A stretch of DNA of 64,000 nucleotides, from positions 62,001-126,000 of the forward strand of contig CAZKEF010000001.1 in the NCBI GenBank assembly GCA_964551735.1, read 5' to 3'. The first letter of the stretch is position 1. The number at the start of each line of letters is the position of its first letter. The notes under the pieces are model-generated. The model did no database searches, was not told the origin of the DNA, and saw only the letters and a list, made by a program, of their open reading frames with translations. Made by a program: the position numbers and the translations under genes. Of the stretch, positions 51,745-59,826 are shown in pieces. The DNA is from DAOUAT01 sp964551735. GTDB taxonomy: Bacteria > Chloroflexota > Anaerolineae > CG2-30-64-16.

Positions 51745-54700
51745 AGACGCTGGTGGTGCAGGGTCATCTGGAGGCGGCCGGGACGGAGGCGGAGCCGGTT
51801 GTCTTTACCTCGCACGACGACAGCGGGCCGTACGAGTGGAGGGGGATCGCCTTCGACGGCGGCACGGGGCTGCTGCGGCACGCGATCGTGCGCTACGCCG
51901 GGCGTGAGTGCTATGGCTGTCCTGGCTACACCGGGGCGGGGATCCGGGTGGCGGGCGTGCAGGCCGGCGAGGTGCGGATCGAGAACAGCCGGGTGATGAC
52001 GATCACGGGGAGCACCTCGATGACCAACCAGGGCCTGCGTGCCGAGGACAGCCGCGTGACGGTGGTCGATACAACCTTCAGCGGCATCGGCGACAACTCC
52101 AGCCAGATCGACTACCCGGTCTATGTCAGCGGCCCGACCAGCGAGGTGAGCCTGTCGGGGCTGCGGCTGGAGGGCAACCAGTACAACCGGGTGATGCTGG
52201 ACCTGGGGGCGCTGACCGGGCACGATTTCACGCTCGCGGCACAGCCGGCGATGGACGGCTATGAGCTCTACGACGGCACGGCCGGAAGCCATTTCATCGT
52301 GCCGGCGGGGATCACGATGACGGTCGAGCCGGGCGTCACGGTGTTCAATAACTGGGACATCAACCAGACGCTGGTGGTGCAGGGTCATCTGGAGGCGGCC
52401 GGGACGGAGGCGGAGCCGGTCGTCTTTACCTCGCACGACGACAGCGGCCCCTACCAGTGGAAAGGCCTCACCTTCGAGGGAGGTACAGGCACCCTGCGGC
52501 ACGCGATCGTGCGCTACGCCGGGCGCGGCTCCTACGGCGGCCCTGGTGGGGGCGCGGGCATCACCGTTGCCGATGTGCAGGCGGGGGAGGTGCGGATCGA
52601 GAAGAGCCAGGTGCGGAACATCTCGGGCGGCAGCCTGACGGCCAACTATGGCCTGACGCTGCTGAACAGCCGCGCCGTAGTGAGCGACACGCTCTTTACC
52701 GCCATCAGCGACGCCGTGGGTCCGAACCCGGCAGCGATCTGGGTCAAGGACAGCAGCCATCTGTCGCTCAGCGGCAGCGCCGTCGAGGGCAACGTTCGCA
52801 ACGGCTTGCTGGTCGAGGGGACAGCGCAGGTGCAGATCGCCGACACGGCTATCATGCAAAACGGCGGGCACGGCGTGCTGGTGAGCGGCAACACGGCGGT
52901 GCTGACCATGACCGGCTCAACGGTGCTGGCCAACACGCAGGATGGCGTGCGCAACAGCGGCAACGCCCAGGTGACGTTGGGTGGGGCCGCCGGCCTGGGC
53001 AACACCATCCTGGGCAACGGCGGCAAGGGCGCGAACCAGGCCGGCACGGGGGTGCAGATGGTCGCCACGCACAACTGGTGGGGCGACATCTCAGGGCCAC
53101 ACCACCCCACGCTCAACCCTGACGGGCTGGGCGAGGACGTAAGCGACCGGGTGCTGTTTGACCCGTGGGCGGTGGCTTGGCAGGGAGACGTGCCGGACGG
53201 GGCCTACGTGACGCTGGTCGGGCCGCGGCAGGTGGTGGCGGGCGAGCAGGCCAACTATGTAGCGATGTACGTCAACGGGCGGGAAGAGACCATAGAAAAC
53301 GCAGTGCTGGTGGTGCATCTTGGCCCGGTGGTCTCGTTTGTGGACGCAACCCGCGGCGGGCAACACTGGGCGGAGCGCGGCGCGGTGGTGTGGAAGCTGG
53401 GCGACCTGGAGCCGGGCGCCAGCGGCACAGTGGCAGTGCAGGTGCAATACGCCTGGGGCCTGCCCATCGACTCGGAGTACGGCGCGCAGGCGCGGCTGGG
53501 GGGGACGAACCTGCCGCTGGGGGTGGGCGACGTGGGGTGGTACCTGGACTTCCTCCCGGTTCGCCTGCTGAGCAGCACGCCGCTGAGCGAGGCGGAGCTG
53601 GCGGCTGAGCGCGCCGCCTACCCGGACCTGGACCTCATCTACACCGAGGCGGAGGCCGACGGCTTCCTGGCGGGCGGCGCGGTGCGGCTGGAGCTGGACG
53701 GGCCCGATCCGATCATACAGGTGGTCTTCCTGCGGCCGGCCGGGCAGGAGGTACTCTATCTGCGGCGGCACGGGGACCGAGTGCTGGCCTCGACCCTTGA
53801 CCCGACCCACTACGCCGCACGCCAGGCGGAGGGAGGCCTGGTACTTGACTTGCAGACGCGCTATGAAACGTATTGGGGCACCTGGGGCAGCGGGACCGAC
53901 CGCACGGCGGCCGGCGAGGCGTTCTCCTCCTGCCGCTATCCGAACGTGCCCGCCACGGTGCTGGACGACAAGATCAGCGCCCTGGCGCGGGTGCTGGGCT
54001 CGGCGACCTGCTATCCATGCCTGTCGGGCGGTTCGTGCACGCGGTGCTTCGCGGCGCTGCAGGCGGTGCAGCCGCTGCCCGAAGCCAGCGGGGCGATGGC
54101 CTGCGCGGGGGAGGTGGGTGCCGCGGGGAGGGCTCGGCCGGAGTGGTGGCTGGTGCCGCCGAACCTGCCCTACTGCCCGGACGGCAACTACTATGCCCTG
54201 TGCACCAAGAGCTGGTGGAGCGGGAAATGGTCCGCGACGTACTACCCCTGCGTGGAGGGTTTTGTGCGGTTCACCATGGTCTGGAACACCGAGCCGCCGT
54301 ACACGATCGGTCCCGAGGAGTGCAACAAGTACTACGAGACCTGTAAGGAGGGCATCGGCGTATGGGGTCAGCCCGAGACGGTCGGCTGCCTGTGCAGGCC
54401 GGTGTACACGCCACCCAAGCCGGAGGGCGACGCGAACGACCTCTCCGACGGCTTCCTGCCGTTCTCGCCGGGCAGGCCGGCCGTCCAACCGGACGCGCCG
54501 CCGGATGGGCTCGGTCAGAGACCTTCGCCCACCCCGGGTTTGCTCTCCGGCTGTGACGAGGAGGGGAAAGAGGGGGTGAGCAAGTGCCCCCTCACCAAGA
54601 TCCGGCGGCCGCGCGACCCCAACGCCAAGTACGGCCTCGAGGGCGACGTGCTGGCGGGACAACTCGTCACGTACACCGTCACCTACGAGAACGAGGGCGA

Positions 54701-55661
54701 CGGCCGCGCCTACGGCGTGTTCGTCGTCGATCCCCTCGACCAGGCGCTCGACCTCTCCACCCTGACCATCCACGGGCCGGGGGAGCTGATCGCCGAGAAC
54801 CGGACGATCCTGTGGACGGTGGGCGAGCTGGGCCCCAAGGGCGACCCCGATTCGACGGGCGTGGTGTCGTTCACCGTCGAGCTGCTCGACGGCCTGGCGC
54901 CCGGCACGGCGGTCATCAACCAGGCGACGGTGTTCTTCCCGACGGTGGGGGAAGAGACGCCGACGAACGCGGTGGTGAACGTGGTACAGGAGCTTGCGGC
55001 CGTGCCGCAGCGCCTGGAGACGACCTACATGACGCCGGTGGACGTCACCTTGACCGGGCGCGGTCCGGCGGGCGTGCCGCTGGCGTTCGAAGTGCTGGCC
55101 GAGCCGCTGAACGGCGAGCTGAGCGGGACGGCGCCGGACCTGTTGTACACACCGGCCGAGAACGCGACGGGGCTCGATAGCTTTACCTTCAAAATAACCG
55201 GTGGTGGGCAGGAGAGCCGGCCGGCCACGGTGCAGATCGTGATTGACCCGGCGGGCGACACGACCCCGCCGCAGGTGGTGTGGACCTACCCGGGGGATGG
55301 GGCGAAAGATGTGGCGATCACCGCAACACCGGTCTACACCAATGATCTGGGGCCGGTCTGGGGGCCGTTGCCCTTCGTCCAGTTCTCCGAGGCGTTGGAC
55401 GAGACGACGGTGACGGATGGCGCCGTGGAGGCGCGCGACGAGGCCGGGCAGCCCCTGCCGGTCTCGGTGGGCTACGACGCGGTGACAAGACGGGCGACGA
55501 TCTACCCGCGCCAGGCGCTGCCGGGTGGGATGACTTACACGGTGACGGTGACGGCCGGGGCGAAGGACCTGGCGGGAAACGAGATGGGCGAGTCGTATGC
55601 CTGGTCGTTCACGACACGAAAGGAAGCCGACCGCATCTACCTGCCGTTGCTAATGCGCTGA
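51745..55661 (+). CDS. Giant secreted beta-helix / DUF11 / Ig-like protein, 3' part
   Basis: About 1304 residues after the gap; with a 260-base fill the whole protein would be about 1605. Order: two near-identical beta-helix repeats of 207 residues (starting about 51748 and 52369), further beta-helix turns ending THNWWGDISGPHHPTLNPDGLGEDVSDRVLFDPW, a non-repetitive domain, and a cysteine-rich domain of about 14 Cys (53930-54410). A DUF11 domain follows (LAGQLVTYTVTYENEGDGRAYGVFVVDPL), then a cadherin-like domain (LLYTPAENATGLDSFTFKI) and a Big_5-type Ig domain (FVQFSEALDETTVTDGAV). It ends in IYLPLLMR. A cell-surface adhesin or glycan-binding role is likely. Confidence 0.88.
51748..52989 (+). 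repeat. Tandem 621-bp repeat units in the beta-helix gene
   Basis: Copy 2 starts at 51748 and copy 3 at 52369, 621 bp (207 codons) apart; their first 90 bases differ at only a few positions. Copy 1 is the more diverged stretch from about 51292 to the gap. Copy 3 diverges in its second half. Confidence 0.8.
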
Positions 55662-55718
55662 CACTGAGACCTCACCTGCTGCGCACCCTGTAATGAAACA
55701 GGCGTGTTCGAGATCAAT

Positions 55719-55747
55719 TGTAGGGGCGGGCAAAACCCGCCCCTACA
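55719..55747. terminator. Perfect 12-bp hairpin, family C, after the giant surface-protein gene
   Basis: TGTAGGGGCGGG (55719-55730), loop CAAAA, CCCGCCCCTACA (55736-55747). It is 57 bp after the stop codon. It belongs to the same family as 44735-44832 and may serve as a terminator or 3' mRNA protector. Confidence 0.65.
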
Positions 55748-55825
55748 TCATAAACCAACCTTGAGTGCACCCGAATGCAATGCTCAACAGACCGGGGAGA
55801 CGGGACACTCGTAAACCGCTCATCG

Positions 55826-55873
55826 GGTGCTCAGATGTGTTGGGGTCTTGACACCCCAACACATCTGAGCACC
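55826..55873. promoter_or_regulatory. Perfect 21-bp inverted repeat upstream of a response-regulator promoter
   Basis: Bases 55826-55846 and 55853-55873 are exact reverse complements around the six-base loop CTTGAC. The element begins GGTGCTCAGATG. It ends 17 bp before the -35 box of the next gene and has no U-tract. It could be an operator-like palindrome, a cruciform or a palindromic repeat copy. Confidence 0.8.
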
Positions 55874-55890
55874 TCCGCGCATATTGCCGG

Positions 55891-55919
55891 TTGCCATCCC
55901 CACGTCGAAGTGCTATACT
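55891..55919 (+). promoter_or_regulatory. Promoter for the LuxR-type regulator at 55954
   Basis: TTGCCA (55891-55896), 17-bp spacer, TATACT (55914-55919) preceded by TGC (extended -10). Confidence 0.7.
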
Positions 55920-55953
55920 TGACTTGTGCAGCACGCTCCTCAGGAGAAGTTTG

Positions 55954-56586
55954 ATGGTCACTCAGATTCGCGTCCTTGTCGTTGACGACCACGCCATGGT
56001 ACGCCGCGGGCTAGCGGCCTTTATGAAGGCGAAGCCCGACCTGCAGCTCGTGGGTGAAGCAGCCAACGGCGGGGAAGCAATCACCCTATGCGAACGGATG
56101 CAGCCTGACGTGGTGCTGATGGACCTGATAATGCCGGGCATGAGCGGGGCCGAGGCGACACGAGCGATCCGGAGCCGCTGGCCACAGGTGCGGGTGATCG
56201 CGCTGACCAGCTTCGGCGATAAGGAACTGGTGCGCGAAGCGTTGGGGGCCGGCGCGCTGAGTTATTTGCTGAAGAATGTCTCGGCCGAAGACCTGGCCGA
56301 GGCGATCCGGGCAGCGTGCAGCGGCCGCTCTACCCTGGCCGCCGAGGCGGTGCAAGCGCTGGTCCAGTCCGCACAAGCTGAGCCCGTGGCCCAGGACGAA
56401 CTCACCCCGCGCGAGCGGGAGGTGCTGGCCCTGATGGTGAAAGGCCTGACCAACCCCGAGATCGCCGAACGCCTGGTAGTGAGCCGCGCCACGGCCAAAG
56501 CGCACGTCAGCAACGTGCTGGCGAAGCTGGGCGTCACCAATCGAGCAGAGGCGGTGGCTGTGGCGCTCCAACGGAAGCTGGTGTGA
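55954..56586 (+). CDS. Response regulator, NarL/FixJ (LuxR HTH) family, orphan
   Basis: A 210-residue regulator; ATG 55954 follows AGGAGAAG. The receiver has Asp57 in VVLMDLIMPGMSG and Lys in SYLLKNVS. The LuxR helix-turn-helix is LTPREREVLALMVKGLTNPEIAERL to KLGVTNRAEAV. No kinase is adjacent. It follows the surface-protein operon and precedes a receiver-only protein, suggesting a local phosphorelay or regulatory branch. Confidence 0.93.
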   Translation: MVTQIRVLVVDDHAMVRRGLAAFMKAKPDLQLVGEAANGGEAITLCERMQPDVVLMDLIMPGMSGAEATRAIRSRWPQVRVIALTSFGDKELVREALGAGALSYLLKNVSAEDLAEAIRAACSGRSTLAAEAVQALVQSAQAEPVAQDELTPREREVLALMVKGLTNPEIAERLVVSRATAKAHVSNVLAKLGVTNRAEAVAVALQRKLV

Positions 56587-56767
56587 AATAGACCGTTCGC
56601 TGGCAGATTAGCCATCCGGCCAATACAGCTATCCCCCAAGCGCCGGATGCGCGCCAGAGCCCAGTCCCTTATACTACCTATCAGAGCGCCAAGTTTACGT
56701 GAGTCGCCTGCGCAAGAGGGCGCGCCGGACTGGGCGCGGCTATCTCCCAGCGCTCGGGAGCCACACA

Positions 56768-57157
56768 ATGGATATTCTGATTGCCGATGGTCACGACCGA
56801 GTGAGACATGCGTTGCGGGTGCTGTTGACACAGCAGCCAGGGCTGCAAGTCGTCGGCCAGGCAGCAAACGGCCAGGAGTTGTTGGCCCAGGTCAGCCTTG
56901 TTACGGCCGATCTGATTCTGGTGGACTGGGATCTGCCAGGGCTGACTGAGGTAGGCGGGTTGCCGGCCATCCGCCAGACCTGTCCCACCATGCAAATGAT
57001 CGTTCTAAGCAGCCGGCCTGGTGTGCGTCGGGCCGCTCTGTCCTCCGGCGCTGATGCTTTTGTCAGCAAGGGGGATCCGCCCGAACGCCTGTTAACTGTC
57101 ATCCGTCGCTATAACACGCTGGTCACAGAAGGAGGCGCGTATGTTACCCCCGAGTGA
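56768..57157 (+). CDS. Single-domain response regulator (receiver only)
   Basis: A 129-residue protein; ATG 56768 starts MDILIADGHDRVRHALRVLL, the usual receiver beginning. Phosphoacceptor is Asp53 in LILVDWDLPG; SS at the signalling Thr/Ser position and a Lys in ADAFVSKGDPPERLL complete it. There is no output domain. The stop lies inside the next small gene. It resembles the receiver half of NarL-type regulators and could act by phosphate transfer or protein contact. Confidence 0.85.
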   Translation: MDILIADGHDRVRHALRVLLTQQPGLQVVGQAANGQELLAQVSLVTADLILVDWDLPGLTEVGGLPAIRQTCPTMQMIVLSSRPGVRRAALSSGADAFVSKGDPPERLLTVIRRYNTLVTEGGAYVTPE

Positions 57158-57371
57158 ATATGAGTTGGTGAAACACTATAAGCTGAACAAACTACCGGCT
57201 GTCATCGCCAAGGCCGAAGAACATCGCCTGCTGGCAGAGGCCGGCTTGATCCGCCGGCCCTGGCTGAAGTGCCAGATCTGCCGGTCGCTGTGGCGCTTGG
57301 GGCGCATGCTGGTCCTGGCCGGGAAACGGCTGGAACAGCGCTACGCGCCGCTGGCGCTCAGGCCGGCGTGA
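57141..57371 (+). CDS. Small basic protein with CxxC motif, unknown
   Basis: A 76-residue protein starting at ATG 57141, 9 nt after GGAGG (57130-57134); it overlaps the receiver gene by 17 nt. It is helical and basic, with KCQIC near residues 43-47 and a possible amphipathic helix RSLWRLGRMLVLAGKRLEQRY. No family recognised. The tight coupling to the receiver suggests that it is its output partner or a phosphatase adaptor; that is a guess. Confidence 0.55.
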   Translation: MLPPSEYELVKHYKLNKLPAVIAKAEEHRLLAEAGLIRRPWLKCQICRSLWRLGRMLVLAGKRLEQRYAPLALRPA

Positions 57372-57407
57372 GACCGCAAGAGAGGCCGTAAGAACGGGAA
57401 CAACATC

Positions 57408-58436
57408 ATGTCAGACTTCGAAGCTTCGATCCCGATCCAACTTCCCTCCGGCTACGTCGCCCGCCCGGTCACGCTGGACGACGCGGCGGCTGCGGCCGGG
57501 CTGGAAAACGCGTACAACATCGCCATGACCGGCCGGCCCAGCATCGAGGCCGGTGAGATCCGCAGCGACTGGGGGCAGGCCAGCATGAACCTGGTGACCA
57601 ACACCCTGGCCGTGTGGGCGCCGGACGGCGGGCTGGCCGGCCTGGCTGAGGTATGGGATAGCGAGCCGCACGTGCGGCACTACGTCTACGCAGTCACGCA
57701 CCCTACTCATCTGGACCGGGGCATCGGCACGGCGCTGGCCGGCTGGGCCGAGGCGCGGGGCCGGCAACTGCTGGCGGATGCGCCCCCCGATGCCCGCGTG
57801 ATCCTGCGCCAGTTCAAGATGAGCGCGGACGAAGCCGCGGCCCGGCTGCTGCACGACCAGGGCTACGCGGTCGTGCGCCACAACCTACGCATGGCGATCC
57901 AGTTTAACGGCGCGCCGCCCGCGCCCAACCCGCCAGCCGGGCTGATCATCCGGCCCTTCATGCGTGAGCAGGAGCTTCACGACCTGATTATGGCAATCCG
58001 CGAAGAATTCCACGACCATTGGGGGTATGTGGACACGCCGTTCGAGCAGGAGTACGAGGAGTGGCAGCACTTCATGGCAACCAGCCCATCCTATGATCCG
58101 GCCCTGGTGTTTGTTGCAGTGGACGGCGATGCGATCGCCGGCACCGCGATCTGCCAGGACTGCTGGGCCGAGGATTCTGATGCGGGCTGGATCTACGCCC
58201 TGGGGGTGCGCCGGCCGTGGCGCCGCCGCGGGGTGGCTCAGGCGCTGCTGCAGCAATGCTTCGCGGCGCTCTATGCCCGCGGCAAACATGCCGCTAAGCT
58301 GGGGGTGGACGCCGACAGCCTCACCGGCGCAACGCGGCTGTACGAGAAGGCGGGCATGCACCTGGAGCGCCAGTACAACGTCTACGAGAAGGAGCTGCGG
58401 CCCGGCCGCGACCTGAGCACCCAGGCATTGATGTGA
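57408..58436 (+). CDS. Tandem GNAT acetyltransferase
   Basis: A 342-residue protein with two GNAT domains. The first (about residues 15-165) contains HPTHLDRGIGTALAGWAEARGRQ as its acetyl-CoA-binding loop. The second (about 180-335) has the better motif A, VRRPWRRRGVAQALLQQCF, and ends LYEKAGMHLERQYNVYEKEL. Substrate unknown. The GTG of the following MFS gene overlaps its stop, so the two are cotranscribed. Confidence 0.9.
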   Translation: MSDFEASIPIQLPSGYVARPVTLDDAAAAAGLENAYNIAMTGRPSIEAGEIRSDWGQASMNLVTNTLAVWAPDGGLAGLAEVWDSEPHVRHYVYAVTHPTHLDRGIGTALAGWAEARGRQLLADAPPDARVILRQFKMSADEAAARLLHDQGYAVVRHNLRMAIQFNGAPPAPNPPAGLIIRPFMREQELHDLIMAIREEFHDHWGYVDTPFEQEYEEWQHFMATSPSYDPALVFVAVDGDAIAGTAICQDCWAEDSDAGWIYALGVRRPWRRRGVAQALLQQCFAALYARGKHAAKLGVDADSLTGATRLYEKAGMHLERQYNVYEKELRPGRDLSTQALM

Positions 58437-59662
58437 ACAAACGTCCGCTCCTCAACGCGACCCTGCGTTGGTTCCTGCTGGCCATGATCCTGGCCAACGT
58501 CGCCAGCGAGATGTACTTCAGCCTGCTCTCGGTCTACCTAGCGCAGCTCGGTGCCAGCGTGGCACAGGTGGGCCTGGTTTTCTCCGTCGCCGCGATCGTC
58601 CCGCTGGTGCTGCAGATCCTCGGCGGCTGGCTGTCCGACTCCATCGGCCGGCTGCGCACCATCGCCATCGGCGCCGCGGCGGCGTCGGTCGGCTACGTGC
58701 TGCTGCCGTTGGCGCCTTCGTGGCAGTGGGCCGTCCCCGCGCTGATGCTGGAATACATCTCAGGCTCGCTGGTTGGCCCCAGCTTCAGCGCGTTCATCGC
58801 GGAGCAGTCGACGGAGGAGGCGCGCGGCCGGGTGTTCGGGATCACCAAAGGGATCTTCCTCACCGTGGCTGTGATCGGCCCGGTCCTGGGCGGCTTCCTG
58901 GCGCAGCACAGCGGCTTCCGTCCCATGCTGATGATGGCCGCCGCCTTGTACATCGCCGCCACAGTCCTGCGCGTCTGGATGGCGACCGCAGCCCGGTTCA
59001 ATGGTGGACACAAGGCCGAGCGACCGACCCTAAGCTCGCTACGCGGTAGCCTGCGCAGCATGTTTGCCATGCTGGCTGCAGGCGGGCTAGTGGCCTGGAT
59101 CCTGCTCACCGACGGGGTGCGGGATGTCGCCTACAGTCTCTCCTTCGACCTGGAGCCGCTTTACATGGCCCAGGTCGGCGGCCTGGCGCCCCAACCGATC
59201 GGCACGCTGAACTCGGTGCGCGGGATCGGCCTAGTCGCGGCAACCCTACTGGCGGGCTGGCTGTCCGACCACCTAGGCGAGCGTAAGGTCATCAGCGCCG
59301 GCTTCCTGCTCCAATGCCTGGGCCTGGCACTCTTCGTGCGGGCGGCGACGTTCGGCGCCTTCGCCGCAGCCGCGCTGGTCCAGGGCCTGGGCTTCGGCGC
59401 GATGATCCCCGCGTACGACTCACTGGTCTCCAAGGCGATCCCGGAGCGGATGCGCGGGATCGCGTTCGGCGTCTTTGGCACCAGCATCGGGCTGATCTCG
59501 CTCCCCGCGCCGTGGCTCGGTGCGCGGCTGTGGGAGCTGACCACCCCCCAGGCACCGTTTGTCGTGACCTCCGTGGCCGTGCTGCTGTGCACCTTGCCGG
59601 CATGGCGTAAGTTCATGTTGCCGGCTGGAGCCGTTGGTGTCGGGGAGGCCGAAGCCGCCTAG
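58433..59662 (+). CDS. MFS transporter
   Basis: A 409-residue, 12-helix major facilitator with a GTG start overlapping the upstream stop (GTGA). Motifs are LGGWLSDSIGRLRTIAIG in loop 2-3 and LLAGWLSDHLGERKVISAG in loop 8-9. Drug or metabolite efflux is the likely class. Linkage to acetyltransferases on both sides suggests detoxification or export of acetylated compounds, which is inference. Confidence 0.9.
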   Translation: MNKRPLLNATLRWFLLAMILANVASEMYFSLLSVYLAQLGASVAQVGLVFSVAAIVPLVLQILGGWLSDSIGRLRTIAIGAAAASVGYVLLPLAPSWQWAVPALMLEYISGSLVGPSFSAFIAEQSTEEARGRVFGITKGIFLTVAVIGPVLGGFLAQHSGFRPMLMMAAALYIAATVLRVWMATAARFNGGHKAERPTLSSLRGSLRSMFAMLAAGGLVAWILLTDGVRDVAYSLSFDLEPLYMAQVGGLAPQPIGTLNSVRGIGLVAATLLAGWLSDHLGERKVISAGFLLQCLGLALFVRAATFGAFAAAALVQGLGFGAMIPAYDSLVSKAIPERMRGIAFGVFGTSIGLISLPAPWLGARLWELTTPQAPFVVTSVAVLLCTLPAWRKFMLPAGAVGVGEAEAA

Positions 59663-59667
59663 AAAGC

Positions 59668-59826
59668 ATGCTGATCTTCCTGGGCGTCACGTTCCTGCTG
59701 GCGTTGGGCTGGGGCGCGACAATGCAGCGGACGGACAGTTGGTGGGGGTCGGTGCTGTTCCACGCCGGAACGGATATTTCCATTGTCGTGGGGATCTTCT
59801 CGAATCTGTCGTCAAGGAGTCCCATC
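59668..59826 (+). pseudogene. C-terminal remnant of a CPBP-family intramembrane protease
   Basis: The frame encodes FLLALGWGATMQRTDSWWGSVLFHAGTDISIVVGIFSNL, which resembles the last two helices of CPBP (Abi/CAAX-like) proteases, including the conserved His in VLFHAG. Everything upstream, including the EE motif, is missing. The remnant is in frame with the Eis-like gene, and no stop separates them. Confidence 0.65.

Noticed and set aside
53091..54773. A 560-residue minus-strand frame opposite the giant surface-protein gene
   Set aside because: No recognisable domain, and the plus strand has beta-helix, Cys-rich and DUF11 features over the same span.
51004..55661. Genuine frameshift splitting the beta-helix gene
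   Set aside because: The frame change comes from the arbitrary 100-N filler; a 260-base fill predicted from the repeat restores the frame.
55826..55873. Intrinsic terminator at the 21-bp palindrome
   Set aside because: No U-tract on either strand after the stem; recorded as a regulatory or repeat palindrome instead.
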